A DNA stretch of 64,000 nt from Photobacterium piscicola (GTDB lineage: Bacteria > Pseudomonadota > Gammaproteobacteria > Enterobacterales > Vibrionaceae), in assembly GCF_900166965.1 (NCBI RefSeq), contig NZ_FUZI01000001.1, forward strand, positions 1,302,001 through 1,366,000, written 5' to 3'. A program made the translations under genes and the position numbers. Shown piece by piece: positions 9,936 through 18,050 of this stretch; positions within the stretch are counted from its first letter, which is position 1, and each line of letters begins with the position of its first letter. Under the pieces are notes generated by a model. That model searched no databases, was not told the DNA's origin, and saw only the letters and a program-made list of their open reading frames with translations.

Positions 9936-10847
9936 TTAACAACAAGAGGACTTCGATAACTTGACGCAATGGTCATAATGACAAGTTTTAGATAACTTTA
10001 GGTTTATTTCTTGGAATCGATGTTTTGAACGATTTAAATACCGCTCTGTCATTGATAAATTGCCTTTGCCATGGCCATGACCAATCCAAATGGATGCTGC
10101 AAAAACATCATTCATTAAAGTTGCAACTTTCTGAACCGCTGATTTTCGGCAAGAATGCAATCCTAATTTAATATCTTTTAATTTATTTTTTAATGAATAA
10201 CTTATTTTTTTTATTACGTTGTAAACACTTTGTCTGGATAAAGGCTTATCTTTGTTTGTGATTGATTTATTACGAATGAGTTCATCTCGAGGAAATAAAT
10301 ATGTACGCCCTTTGTGTTTTTTTAATCGTCGAGAAAGCATTTGTTCTATAGCTTTAAATGATGAAAAATCGATTTGCCGAGAGTGGGATGGCAAGGTTCT
10401 TCTTAAATAATTGTAAATTTGAGGTTTTTCTTTATCGTAGTAATGCTGTTTTGCTTTTTCATAAGCAACACCCAATTGATATTCTTCTGCTATAAAACCC
10501 AACTCATCTAGCGAAGTTGCCAACCTGATAATCAACGATGCGTTTAGGTCGACCATGTGTTTTCGTAGCCATTGCCTCCCTTTTATATTCCATTGTTTAT
10601 CAAGGTGCTGGTTAACTTTTCTGGTTAATTTCGCTTTGTCGGCTTTTGTATTAGATAATGTTATTCTTTTCTCTTTTAAATTGATCTGTGAAAATTTCAA
10701 CTCCCTACATTCTATATTTCTCAAGCCAAAAGTGACACAAAGTAGAAACATATCAAACCAAAAATTATCTATTTTTTTCGCTTGCTTTAAAAACTGAGGA
10801 ATTAATTTATCAGGAATTGCATCAACGGCTAAAGTTCTTTCATTCAT
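9936..10847 (-). CDS. Short tyrosine recombinase / integrase-like protein
   Basis: A 303-residue protein with the catalytic signature of tyrosine recombinases: Arg I in TFGLRNIECREL (residues about 40-51), the H-x-x-R box in GLHSCRKS (about 233-240), then IGHGHGKGNLSMTERYLN with the second histidine and the nucleophilic Tyr (about 254-271). The protein starts almost at the catalytic domain, so the usual N-terminal core-binding domain is missing or very short. An insertion of roughly 100 residues separates Arg I from the H-x-x-R box. The ATG is supported by GGAG 8 nt upstream. It is transcribed away from the tRNA cluster and lies 340 bp from a decayed tRNA-Asn copy, a typical position for the integrase of a tRNA-targeted element. 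The C-terminus is cysteine-rich (KSSCC). Confidence 0.78.
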   Translation of the reverse strand: MNERTLAVDAIPDKLIPQFLKQAKKIDNFWFDMFLLCVTFGLRNIECRELKFSQINLKEKRITLSNTKADKAKLTRKVNQHLDKQWNIKGRQWLRKHMVDLNASLIIRLATSLDELGFIAEEYQLGVAYEKAKQHYYDKEKPQIYNYLRRTLPSHSRQIDFSSFKAIEQMLSRRLKKHKGRTYLFPRDELIRNKSITNKDKPLSRQSVYNVIKKISYSLKNKLKDIKLGLHSCRKSAVQKVATLMNDVFAASIWIGHGHGKGNLSMTERYLNRSKHRFQEINLKLSKTCHYDHCVKLSKSSCC

Positions 10848-11146
10848 CTTAAACTCTCCTAACGGTATTCAATATCACATATTTAAATTTAGCCCATTTA
10901 TCTATTTTTAGACATTATTATACCGCGACTATAACTGCAGATTAAAATTAGTTCGTTAATTTGAGGTAATACTTGTTGTGACTAAATGGGACTTGAACTA
11001 GGGATAAATACAGAAATACTGGACACCCATAACTTTTTACTTAGATAGTGTCATTCCAAAAAAAGAATGCGGGTGATGATGATAAGAAATCTACCCACAG
11101 TGTGTTGAGTTTTTAAAGTAAAGATATGGCTGTCCTATGTTTAGTC
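10848..11146. other. Gap between recombinase and tRNA-Asn duplicate
   Basis: No gene. At 10989-11003 GGACTTGAACTAGGG resembles the T-arm segment of the tRNA-Asn genes to the right (GGACTTGAACCAGTG, 13 of 15 bases). It may be a third, more decayed tRNA remnant. At 11019-11030 CTGGACACCCAT resembles IS3-family insertion sequence ends, but no partner end or transposase is visible. Confidence 0.35.
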
Positions 11147-11153
11147 CAGACGT

Positions 11154-11181
11154 AAAAAAGCCCGCAATTTCTTGCGGGCTT
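11154..11181 (-). terminator. Intrinsic terminator after the tRNA-Asn pseudogene
   Basis: Minus-strand hairpin AGCCCGCAA / TTGCGGGCT followed by TTTTTT. It is near-identical to the terminator of the intact tRNA-Asn at 11345-11374. Confidence 0.85.
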
Positions 11182-11188
11182 CTCTATT

Positions 11189-11279
11189 TGGCTTCACTCT
11201 ACTGAACTTGAACCAGTGATACACGGATTAACAGTCCGCCAAGCTTCTAATAAAAAGCAACCAACTGAGCTAAGAGGGA
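11189..11279 (-). pseudogene. Decayed tRNA-Asn copy
   Basis: It keeps the GTT anticodon loop, the T-loop and a 3' CCA, but is 91 nt instead of 76. About 15 extra bases sit between the D-arm and the anticodon stem, the 3' acceptor strand reads AGAGTGAA against TCCCTCT at the 5' end, and the T-stem carries a mismatch. It is very unlikely to fold as a functional tRNA. Confidence 0.85.
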
Positions 11280-11344
11280 ATTGTTTAGTGATGAAATCTG
11301 ATATCTTGCACTCTCAAAAACTATTTTTACTAAATTTCAGACGT

Positions 11345-11374
11345 AAAAAAGCCCGCAATTGCTTGCGGGCTTTT
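11345..11374 (-). terminator. Terminator of the tRNA operon
   Basis: Minus-strand hairpin AGCCCGCAA, GCAA-type loop region, TTGCGGGCT, followed by six T. It lies directly after the intact tRNA-Asn, at the end of the five-gene tRNA transcript. Confidence 0.9.
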
Positions 11375-11379
11375 CTATT

Positions 11380-11455
11380 TGGCTCCCTCTACTGGACTTG
11401 AACCAGTGACATACGGATTAACAGTCCGGCGTTCTACCAACTGAACTAAGAGGGA
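11380..11455 (-). tRNA. tRNA-Asn (GTT)
   Basis: 76 nt with encoded CCA. Acceptor TCCCTCT pairs with AGAGGGA, discriminator G; anticodon GTT in CTGTTAATC; T-loop TTCAAGT. It is the last gene of the minus-strand tRNA operon, 6 nt after tRNA-Gly. Confidence 0.95.
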
Positions 11456-11461
11456 ATTGTT

Positions 11462-11536
11462 TGGAGCAGGTAGCGGGAATCGAACCCGCATCTCAAGCTT
11501 GGAAGGCTGGAGTAATAGCCATTATACGATACCTGC
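11462..11536 (-). tRNA. tRNA-Gly (TCC)
   Basis: 75 nt with encoded CCA. Acceptor GCAGGTA / TACCTGC, discriminator T; anticodon loop CTTCCAA. The sequence is close to E. coli glyT, including the ATCGTATAATGGC D-arm. Confidence 0.95.
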
Positions 11537-11555
11537 GATGTATCTTTACAAATTA

Positions 11556-11640
11556 TGGTGGTGGGAGAAGGATTCGAACCTTCGAAGGCAGTGCCGGCAG
11601 ATTTACAATCTGCTCCCTTTGGCCACTCGGGAATCCCACC
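11556..11640 (-). tRNA. tRNA-Tyr (GTA)
   Basis: 85 nt with the long variable arm of bacterial tRNA-Tyr and encoded CCA. Acceptor GGTGGGA / TCCCACC, anticodon GTA in TTGTAAA. Confidence 0.95.
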
Positions 11641-11649
11641 GAAATTTAA

Positions 11650-11725
<76 letters not shown>

Positions 11726-11773
11726 ACACTAATTTCTTTTTTTACTACCAAGTCGAAACTTGATAACTAAATA

Positions 11774-11864
11774 TGGCGGAGAGATAGGGATTTGAACCCT
11801 AGATACGCTATAAACGTATGCTGGTTTTCAAGACCAGTGCTTTCAACCGCTCAGCCATCTCTCC
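11774..11864 (-). tRNA. tRNA-Ser (TGA)
   Basis: 91 nt with a long variable arm and encoded CCA. Acceptor GGAGAGA / TCTCTCC, anticodon TGA in CTTGAAA. It is the first gene of the tRNA operon. Confidence 0.95.
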
Positions 11865-11879
11865 GTAAGTGCGGTGAAT

Positions 11880-11906
11880 ATTATAGTCATCTGCTGTATC
11901 TGTAAA
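11880..11906 (-). promoter_or_regulatory. Sigma-70 promoter of the tRNA operon
   Basis: A perfect minus-strand -10 TATAAT (11880-11885) and a TTTACA-like -35 (11901-11906) with a short 15-nt spacer, 15 bp before tRNA-Ser. No other promoter-like sequence lies so close to the tRNA genes. Confidence 0.7.
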
Positions 11907-12396
11907 GCGAAAAAACACAAAAAAGTTCCAATCAAACAAATTTTAACCATAAAGTATAAAATAAACACATTGCATTGATTATAGAAGCTTATTTTTCCTG
12001 TTGATAACGTTACATTGATAATTATCATCGTCGCTTAAGTACAATTAGGTAAGTTTTTTATTACACTTCATTGTAGCTTCATCAAAATGTTACGTTTAGA
12101 CAGTGCTAATTATGACTTCTATATTACGTAATCACATATAAATAGACCTAATCTCAGGCATCTTTAATAATTTATGATTTTTTATATTGATTAACAGAAT
12201 TCAAAATAAGCCAGTTTATCGAATAAATTAGACAAAACAACACATTTACCCTACAAATGATAAAACTAAAAACATTAACTTAGATTATGCTTTTAAGTGT
12301 ATTTCATAAACAAAACTTGTATCTGGGTTGTCTTTATATCGTCGAGTGTTAACATATTTTAAAGATTACTATCAACTCAATATAAAGAGATTTACA
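11907..12396. other. Intergenic region upstream of acyltransferase gene
   Basis: AT-rich with no gene. At 12015-12028 TTGATAATTATCAT is a short partly Fur-like palindrome lacking the full 7-1-7 pattern; I do not call it a site. The promoter of the acyltransferase gene should lie in the right half. Confidence 0.35.
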
Positions 12397-13419
12397 GTGT
12401 ACCTATCTATACAATACTTACGGGCTTTAGCAGCAATAATGGTGGTTATTGCTCATTCAAACCATAAGGCAATGATTTACAACATCGATCTTCTGAATTT
12501 CGTCAAAATTGGCGGAGGCGGGGTTGATCTGTTCTTCATTATCTCAGGTTTTATCATGTGTTTAACTGTAGATAGAAATCGACAATCCTTTACTTCATTT
12601 ATGAAATCCCGTGTAATACGTATTGCACCTTTATATTGGATTTTAACTTGTGTCGCTTTAACCATTTACTTAATTAATCCGGCCTTAGTCAATTCTTCGT
12701 CTTCACATTCAACGTCTATATTCTCTTCTTTTACTTTAATCCCTAATGGACATCCATATTTAATCAATAATGCATGGACATTAAGCTATGAATTCTTTTT
12801 CTATTTAATCTTTGCTTCCTTCTTATTTTCTAAAGACAAACAAAAATTATTTACATCGATTGCTTTAATTATTTTAGTGATTGTAGGTCTTATATTCCCA
12901 CCTGCACATCCAAAATGGGTTTTAAACCCAGCCACATTTATTACAAATCCAGTTTTAATCGAATTTGTACTAGGCATCGTTGCATATAAAATCATAACTA
13001 ATAAAATGATTTCAATGAAAATGGCAGCTATAGCAACAATAGTGGCATTGATATTACTGATTGCTCATAATTTTGATTGTTCACTTTTACCTACCTCATT
13101 AGGTCGTGTTATTACCTATGGTATTCCAATGTTCCTATTATTTATTGGGTTCGTTTCTTTAGAATCAAAAATGCCAAAAATTAACCTACTATATCAATTA
13201 GGCATGTCATCATATGCACTATATCTAGTACACCCATTTATTATTTCTGGTGTTACGATCGTAATGCGTAAGCTAGGCCTGATCAATATTGGCCCACTTT
13301 ATGTAACAGCATTAGTCGTTGGTAGCGCCATTGCTGGTTTCTTATGCTATAAATTTATAGAAATGCCAATTGACCGCTTCTTAAAAACAAAGATCAAAAA
13401 TAAACCAGTTACTGCATAA
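12397..13419 (+). CDS. Acyltransferase family 3 (OafA/YrhL-type) membrane protein
   Basis: Integral membrane O-acyltransferase of about 340 residues. It starts with the family's hallmark SIQYLRALAAIMVVIAHS, whose histidine is thought to be catalytic, followed by GGGVDLFFIISGF and RIAPLYW. About ten membrane segments span the rest, including a C-terminal LYLVHPF motif. Relatives move acetyl or other acyl groups onto O-antigen, capsule or other envelope sugars; the acceptor here is unknown. I chose the GTG at 12397, which has AAAGAGA 6 nt upstream and puts the conserved motif at the N-terminus. A TTG at 12328 would add 23 residues but lacks a ribosome site. It is a single gene with its own terminator. 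Confidence 0.85.
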   Translation: MYLSIQYLRALAAIMVVIAHSNHKAMIYNIDLLNFVKIGGGGVDLFFIISGFIMCLTVDRNRQSFTSFMKSRVIRIAPLYWILTCVALTIYLINPALVNSSSSHSTSIFSSFTLIPNGHPYLINNAWTLSYEFFFYLIFASFLFSKDKQKLFTSIALIILVIVGLIFPPAHPKWVLNPATFITNPVLIEFVLGIVAYKIITNKMISMKMAAIATIVALILLIAHNFDCSLLPTSLGRVITYGIPMFLLFIGFVSLESKMPKINLLYQLGMSSYALYLVHPFIISGVTIVMRKLGLINIGPLYVTALVVGSAIAGFLCYKFIEMPIDRFLKTKIKNKPVTA

Positions 13420-13440
13420 CAAAGTAAGTCATACCATCAC

Positions 13441-13465
13441 AGGGGCGTTTTCTACGCCCCTTTTT
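13441..13465 (+). terminator. Terminator of the acyltransferase gene
   Basis: Hairpin AGGGGCG / CGCCCCT with a 7-nt loop, followed by TTTTTACTTTTTT, 20 bp after the stop codon. Confidence 0.9.
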
Positions 13466-13661
13466 ACTTTTTTGAATCAAAGATAATTATCTTATGCCTG
13501 CTTTGTTTATAGAATGGATGAATTTTTTAGGAAGTTTACTCACCTTCATTCACAATTTACTTGAGCTCTTTCAGTGATTTCTCGTCAATATCAGCAATAA
13601 ATCATAACCAATTGATTAATATTAAATTTACATTGTAAATAAGCATAAATTAAAGTTAAAA

Positions 13662-13698
13662 AAATGGCGTTTCTATTAAGTTAATAGAAACGCCATTT
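13662..13698 (-). terminator. Terminator of the 59-residue gene
   Basis: Perfect 16-bp stem (AAATGGCGTTTCTATT and its complement) with a 5-nt loop. In minus-strand sense it is followed by seven T. It lies 25 bp after the stop of the small gene. Confidence 0.85.
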
Positions 13699-13723
13699 CT
13701 AAATTTCACTACCATATTGGTAT

Positions 13724-13903
13724 TTATGCAAACTTCATTTCTCCATTACTATCAAGATAAAGTGCCGCTTTTTCTTGGCCAATCAATTGTGCAGCATAAG
13801 ACGGTGTAACAGCGCGTAATTCACCTTTCGTTGATAAAAAAGTTCCTTCCCATGCTTGATCACGGTATGTACCTGATTCTAAAATTTCAATAACAACTTT
13901 CAT
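13724..13903 (-). CDS. Small conserved-looking protein of unknown function
   Basis: A 59-residue soluble acidic protein beginning MKVVIEILESGTYRDQAWEG; I do not recognise it. The ATG at 13903 is chosen because TGAGG lies 6 nt upstream. A longer frame opens with a TTG that overlaps this ribosome site. The strong dedicated terminator 25 bp downstream supports it as a real transcription unit. No partner gene is nearby. Confidence 0.65.
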   Translation of the reverse strand: MKVVIEILESGTYRDQAWEGTFLSTKGELRAVTPSYAAQLIGQEKAALYLDSNGEMKFA

Positions 13904-14305
13904 GGTTAACCTCAACGTTTAATAAAAATAAAATAATGACCAACCCCTAAGGCAACTCATCTTTTTTAAATCTACCAGCATTAAATTAATTGTCATCCCA
14001 TGTAAATTGCAACGTTAGATACATAAATAGAGAGCATGAAAAACCATTCTTCGTTAATTACCTTCTAAAATGCGTTAGCGTTTCTTTTCATGCTTAGTCA
14101 CCAACAACAAAATAGCAATAACATATTGAATTTAAATAACATAGATTTAAATTCGTATTATAAATACGATCCGATATTATTTAAACTCAGCATTGATAAC
14201 CTATCAATGTACTGAGCAACAATGATAACCACAGATCATGTAAAGCAAGTTTTCATTTTTGATCAATACAACAGACCAAAATTGGAAGTTAACTATTTTA
14301 TTCAA
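13904..14305. other. Intergenic region, no gene
   Basis: AT-rich region with short dyads (for example TCGTAT-TAT-AAATACGA near 14153-14170) but no frame, RNA or repeat I can support. It should hold the promoter of the 59-residue gene. Confidence 0.35.
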
Positions 14306-14334
14306 TAAAAAAACCCGCGTTTAGTACGCGGGTT
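14306..14334 (-). terminator. Terminator of ghxP
   Basis: Stem AACCCGCGT / ACGCGGGTT with a 5-nt loop, followed in minus-strand sense by about eight T, 26 bp after the ghxP stop. Confidence 0.9.
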
Positions 14335-14360
14335 AATGATAACAATATAATTTTATTCGC

Positions 14361-15719
14361 TTAAATAGCCCAACCGCCAGCGTAGAACACCACTAATGCG
14401 ATTGCGATAATAACCGTACCAATATTTAATCGTTTAAAATCACCAGACACAACGCGACCAATAACCAAACTCACAAAACCAAGCATAATACCTGTAACAA
14501 TATTGCCTGTTAGCACAATAAAGACGGCACATAACAACCCAGATAACGCATCAACAGAGTCGTTCATATCTAGCTTGCTCACATTACTTAGCATCAATAA
14601 ACCTACATACATTAAAGCTGGCGCAGTTGCGTAAGCGGGAACTAAATAGCTTAAAGGCGCTAAAAACAGCATGAAAACAAACAAGAGTCCAACCGTTGTT
14701 GCCGTTAGACCTGTTTTACCACCGGCAGCAGTACCCGCAGCAGATTCAATATAAACCGCTGCTGGAGAGCCTCCAACAAAACCAGCAAAAATACTACTTA
14801 CTGAATCGGCAGTTAACGCTTTACCGCCACTAATGATATTGCCACGTTCATTCAATAAATTAGCTTGGCCTGCCACCGCTCGAATCGTACCTGTCGCATC
14901 AAAAATAGCCGTCATCACTAACGCAAGCACTGTCGGTAAGATCACGGGGTTAAGCGCACCCATAATATCTAAGGAACCAACTAAAGAGCCTTCACCACCA
15001 AATGTAGGCAGTGCAAACAAGCCATGGTATTTCACATTAGGATCGAAAATGAGACCAAAAACTGAAATAGCAATAATGACGAGCAAAATACCGCCAGGTA
15101 CTCGACGTTTTTCAAGACCTATAATTGCAGCCAACCCTACCAATGACATAATCACAGGCAATGACATAAAATGGCCAAAAGCCACCGGTAAGCCTGCTTG
15201 TGGATTCTTGATAACCAAACCCACACCATTAGCGGCAATCAATAATAAAAATAGTCCAATACCAATACCTGTACCATGTGCAATTCCTGTCGGCATATTT
15301 CTCATGATCCAACCACGAACACCCGTCACAGTGATCAGCGTAAATAGAACCCCCATTAAAAATACAGCACCAAGAGCAACAGGAATGCTGACCCCTTGTC
15401 CAAGTACTAAGCTAAAAGCAGTAAAGGCAGTAAGCGATATCGCACAACCAATGGCCATTGGTAATCTCGCCCACAATCCCATCAGTAATGAACCAAAAGC
15501 TGCAACTAAGCAGGTTGCAATAAAAACAGCACTTTGATTAAAACCAGCCGCACCTAACATGCTTGGTACAACAATGACTGAATATACCATTGCTAAAAAG
15601 GTCGTTAACCCAGCGATAATTTCTTGTTTAACACTGCTACCACGCTCAGATATTTGAAAATAACGATCTAAGCCGTGCGCTGGTAAACTTTGGGTATTGG
15701 ATCTATTGTCAGCAGACAT
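14361..15719 (-). CDS. ghxP: Guanine/hypoxanthine permease (NCS2, AzgA-like)
   Basis: A 452-residue proton-coupled purine permease of the inner membrane. It matches my recollection of E. coli GhxP (YjcD) almost throughout: [24 protein letters not shown] near residue 38, [26 protein letters not shown]-type TM8 motif ([19 protein letters not shown]), [16 protein letters not shown], and the C-terminal FYAGGWAI. These features separate it from the adenine-specific AdeP branch. Guanine versus hypoxanthine preference is inferred from that similarity. A PurR operator lies 65 bp upstream, consistent with purine repression. It is a single gene with its own terminator. Confidence 0.9.
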   Translation of the reverse strand: MSADNRSNTQSLPAHGLDRYFQISERGSSVKQEIIAGLTTFLAMVYSVIVVPSMLGAAGFNQSAVFIATCLVAAFGSLLMGLWARLPMAIGCAISLTAFTAFSLVLGQGVSIPVALGAVFLMGVLFTLITVTGVRGWIMRNMPTGIAHGTGIGIGLFLLLIAANGVGLVIKNPQAGLPVAFGHFMSLPVIMSLVGLAAIIGLEKRRVPGGILLVIIAISVFGLIFDPNVKYHGLFALPTFGGEGSLVGSLDIMGALNPVILPTVLALVMTAIFDATGTIRAVAGQANLLNERGNIISGGKALTADSVSSIFAGFVGGSPAAVYIESAAGTAAGGKTGLTATTVGLLFVFMLFLAPLSYLVPAYATAPALMYVGLLMLSNVSKLDMNDSVDALSGLLCAVFIVLTGNIVTGIMLGFVSLVIGRVVSGDFKRLNIGTVIIAIALVVFYAGGWAI

Positions 15720-15783
15720 GATGTCTTCCTATAATTTTCTAGTTTCAAACCGTCATCACTGGCCATAATTTATTACTGCGCCA

Positions 15784-15799
15784 ACGCAAACGTTTACGT
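15784..15799 (-). promoter_or_regulatory. PurR operator upstream of ghxP
   Basis: ACGCAAACGTTTACGT matches the PurR consensus ACGCAAACGTTTGCGT with one mismatch. Read on the minus strand, its TTGCGT end could serve as a -35 with a TATGGC -10 about 16 bp on, so PurR bound here would block the ghxP promoter. Confidence 0.85.
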
Positions 15800-15803
15800 T
15801 TTC

Positions 15804-15841
15804 AAAAAAAGAAAAGGCTGAAGTGATTATCTTCAACCTTT
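15804..15841 (-). terminator. Orphan minus-strand terminator upstream of ghxP
   Basis: Stem AAAGGTTGAAG / CTTCAGCCTTT (one G-U pair) with a 7-nt loop, followed by TTCTTTTTTT. It points towards ghxP but lies upstream of the PurR box, and no minus-strand gene precedes it. It therefore probably ends an unannotated RNA or is part of a leader. Confidence 0.65.
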
Positions 15842-15872
15842 ATATGATCTCTACCTGAGGATGATACCTAAA

Positions 15873-15909
15873 AAGTAACCTCTACCGCCACTAGAAACTA
15901 CTTTTTTTT
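15873..15909 (+). terminator. Orphan plus-strand terminator-like hairpin
   Basis: AAGTA-acc-TCTA / TAGA-aac-TACTT with a symmetric internal loop, followed by eight T (15902-15909). It lies 300 bp before cyuA and points the opposite way from the hairpin at 15804-15841. No plus-strand gene precedes it. Confidence 0.5.
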
Positions 15910-16209
15910 GCCTATTTAAAATAACAGACTTACAGTTATCATAAAAATCCCTTATCGCCTTAATGAAAAATACTACCAAAAAAACCGTGATCTACGCATC
16001 ATATATTCCACAAGAAATCTAATTAATAGTAATTAATTCTATTTAACCCTGCTATAAGTAATGATTATACAATTTTTTTCTTTACAACTAGACGTATACT
16101 CAGCAGCACGAACAAAAAAAGACTATTAGCTGATTATTGACTCTGCAAATATCTCAATTTGCTTTATCCATAATTTTTGACTCTTTATATAGAGCGTTAG
16201 GTGATTGCA

Positions 16210-17514
16210 ATGAAACATACACTTTGGCCTGCATTTATTGATGTTGTAAAACGCGATGTTGTACCAGCTCTTGGCTGTACTGAACCCGTATCCGTTGCAT
16301 TAGCAGCAGCAATTGCCGTAAACAAACTTAATATTAATCATCAACAAATTACCGGAATTGAAGCGTTCGTATCGGCTAATTTAATGAAAAATGGTATGGG
16401 TGTAACTGTACCTGGTACTGGAATGGTCGGGCTAGAAATCGCCGCAGCGACGGGTGCTATTGCAGGCGACAGTCAGGCGCAATTAGAAGTTCTCAAAAAC
16501 CTTACTCCTGAAGATGTTGCTATTGCAAAAGCGATGCTTGATAAGAAATTAGTAACCGTTAGTGTTGCGGATGTCAGTAATATTCTGTATTCCAAAGTCA
16601 CCGTCTTTAGTGGCGATCGCTCTGCAAGCGTCATCATTGCAGATACTCACACTCATATACTTGCAATAGAAGAAGACGGAATAACAACTTACATTGCTGA
16701 TCCAAAAAATACGACTCACTTGGCCAAAGAAAAAGTTAATACCAATCCTTTCACTGATGCTTGTGCTCAAGATATTTTTGACTTCGCAACACAAGCACCA
16801 TTAGCAGATATTAGCTTTATTGAGCAAGCTTACCAGCTCAACAATGCACTTTCGATTGAAGGCTTAGCGGGTAACTATGGCCTTCAAGTGGGCGCAACTT
16901 TTCAGCGTAATATTGATCGAGGCTTGCTATCAGCAGGGCTATTAACAGACGTATTACTACGTACTGCAGCAGCTTCTGATGCTCGAATGGGTGGCGCCAT
17001 GAAACCAGCGATGAGTAATTCTGGTTCAGGCAATCAAGGTATTGCTGCGACTATGCCGGTGGTAGTCGTCGCTGAATTTATCAAGGCGACTAACGAACAA
17101 TTAATTCGTGCTTTAATGCTGTCACACTTAATGGCAATTTATATTAAAAGCCATCAAAACAAATTATCTGCCTTATGTGGTGCAACAACGGCTTCAATGG
17201 GCGCAGTTGCTGGAATGACATGGTTGCTTGGCGGTAATATTCAGCAAATCAGCGCTGCAATCAATAGTATGATTGGCGATATTGCTGGCATGATCTGTGA
17301 TGGTGCAAAAACCAGTTGTGCAATGAAAGTATCATCATCCGCAGGCTCTGCCATAAAATCTGCATTAATGGCACTTGATGGTTTTAGTGTTACAGGAAAT
17401 GAAGGCATTGTTACAAACAATGTTGATAGTACTATTCGCAATCTTTCAGCATTAGCAAATGGTTCGATGACACAAACAGATGTTCAAATCCTTGATATCA
17501 TGATTAATAAATAA
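16210..17514 (+). CDS. cyuA: L-cysteine desulfidase CyuA (UPF0597/YhaM family)
   Basis: A 434-residue cytosolic protein of the UPF0597 family, related to the alpha subunit of iron-sulfur L-serine dehydratase. The N-terminal PALGCTEPVSVALAAA and later cysteines in LSALCGATTASMG, AGMICDGAKTSCAMK fit a bound iron-sulfur cluster. E. coli CyuA (YhaM) degrades L-cysteine to pyruvate, ammonia and sulfide. I chose ATG 16210 because AGGTGA at 16199-16204 is a proper ribosome site; a GTG nine bases earlier overlaps that site. The CyuP-type permease gene follows on the same strand, the same pairing as E. coli cyuPA but in reversed order and with a 536-bp gap. Confidence 0.88.
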   Translation: MKHTLWPAFIDVVKRDVVPALGCTEPVSVALAAAIAVNKLNINHQQITGIEAFVSANLMKNGMGVTVPGTGMVGLEIAAATGAIAGDSQAQLEVLKNLTPEDVAIAKAMLDKKLVTVSVADVSNILYSKVTVFSGDRSASVIIADTHTHILAIEEDGITTYIADPKNTTHLAKEKVNTNPFTDACAQDIFDFATQAPLADISFIEQAYQLNNALSIEGLAGNYGLQVGATFQRNIDRGLLSAGLLTDVLLRTAAASDARMGGAMKPAMSNSGSGNQGIAATMPVVVVAEFIKATNEQLIRALMLSHLMAIYIKSHQNKLSALCGATTASMGAVAGMTWLLGGNIQQISAAINSMIGDIAGMICDGAKTSCAMKVSSSAGSAIKSALMALDGFSVTGNEGIVTNNVDSTIRNLSALANGSMTQTDVQILDIMINK

Positions 17515-17542
17515 CCACACATTCAGCTAACTTGTGGATAAA

Positions 17543-17603
17543 TCCTCTAGATATACATATAAAGCTAGATAACTCAGTTGCTTTTTTATCATTATCTAGA
17601 GGA
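17543..17603 (+). repeat. Competing stem-loops between cyuA and cyuP
   Basis: TCCTCTAGATA at 17543-17553 pairs with TATCTAGAGGA at 17593-17603. An internal CTAGATAA at 17565-17572 can pair with the same right arm (TTATCTAG 17592-17599). The two stems exclude each other. No U-tract follows the outer stem; a T6 run lies inside, at 17582-17587. It could be a processing or attenuation element; function not shown. Confidence 0.5.
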
Positions 17604-18050
17604 CTATATTGTCTTATTTCTTCGTTCATAAGCAAAAAACAGTAAAAACAGCATTTCCCCCTCCTTTAATATTCTATTTGACTATAAGTTATTACTTCTA
17701 GTTATTTAAAAGCCACTATAATAGCGTGATAATTCCCTCCATAAACAGCGTAAACACTATTAGGCAAACCACTTTATTGACTTAAATAAATCGCCCTACC
17801 CTATCTTTGTTGTAACGACATTGAGTGCGTTTTATCTATCCGTTTTTTTCTGATAAGTGGTTCTAAAATATTTAAATAACATAAAGTTAAAGCCAAATGC
17901 ATGAGCCATGAACACTCTTTTTAGCTTCTCTTTCGTTATAATTTAATTGCTTTATATTGCTAGAAAGACGCGAACTAGATTGGCGATCCTGCCACCAAAA
18001 TAATAAGCCAAACACTGTGTTTAGGTTAATCATTCAAGGCTGACATTACT

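Larger units (their letters stand above)
11147..11461 (-). repeat. Tandem duplication of tRNA-Asn plus its terminator
   Basis: Two direct copies offset by 191 bp, 11147-11285 and 11338-11461. Each runs from CAGACGTAAAAAAGCCCGC, through the terminator hairpin and the tRNA-Asn sequence, to AGAGGGAATTGTTT. The left copy is decayed and carries about 15 extra bases in the D-arm/anticodon-stem region. The right copy is intact. Such duplications arise by unequal exchange or by site-specific integration and excision at a tRNA 3' end. Confidence 0.85.

Noticed and set aside
11019..11035. IS3-like terminal sequence (CTGGACACCCAT)
   Set aside because: No matching inverted end, target duplication or transposase nearby; too short to call an insertion sequence.
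12015..12028. Fur box in the gap after the tRNA operon
   Set aside because: TTGATAATTATCAT is palindromic but lacks the full 7-1-7 arrangement and is about 370 bp from the nearest plausible gene start.
14833..15537. Long open frame (234 codons) on the plus strand inside ghxP
   Set aside because: It is fully antisense to a confidently recognised permease, has no ribosome site, and its composition follows the antisense of hydrophobic codons.
15842..15910. Purine or lysine riboswitch upstream of ghxP/cyuA
   Set aside because: Short pieces such as TCTACC and GGTAGAGG recall these classes, but the order and the conserved core do not fit either. Kept only as an unexplained leader/small RNA candidate.
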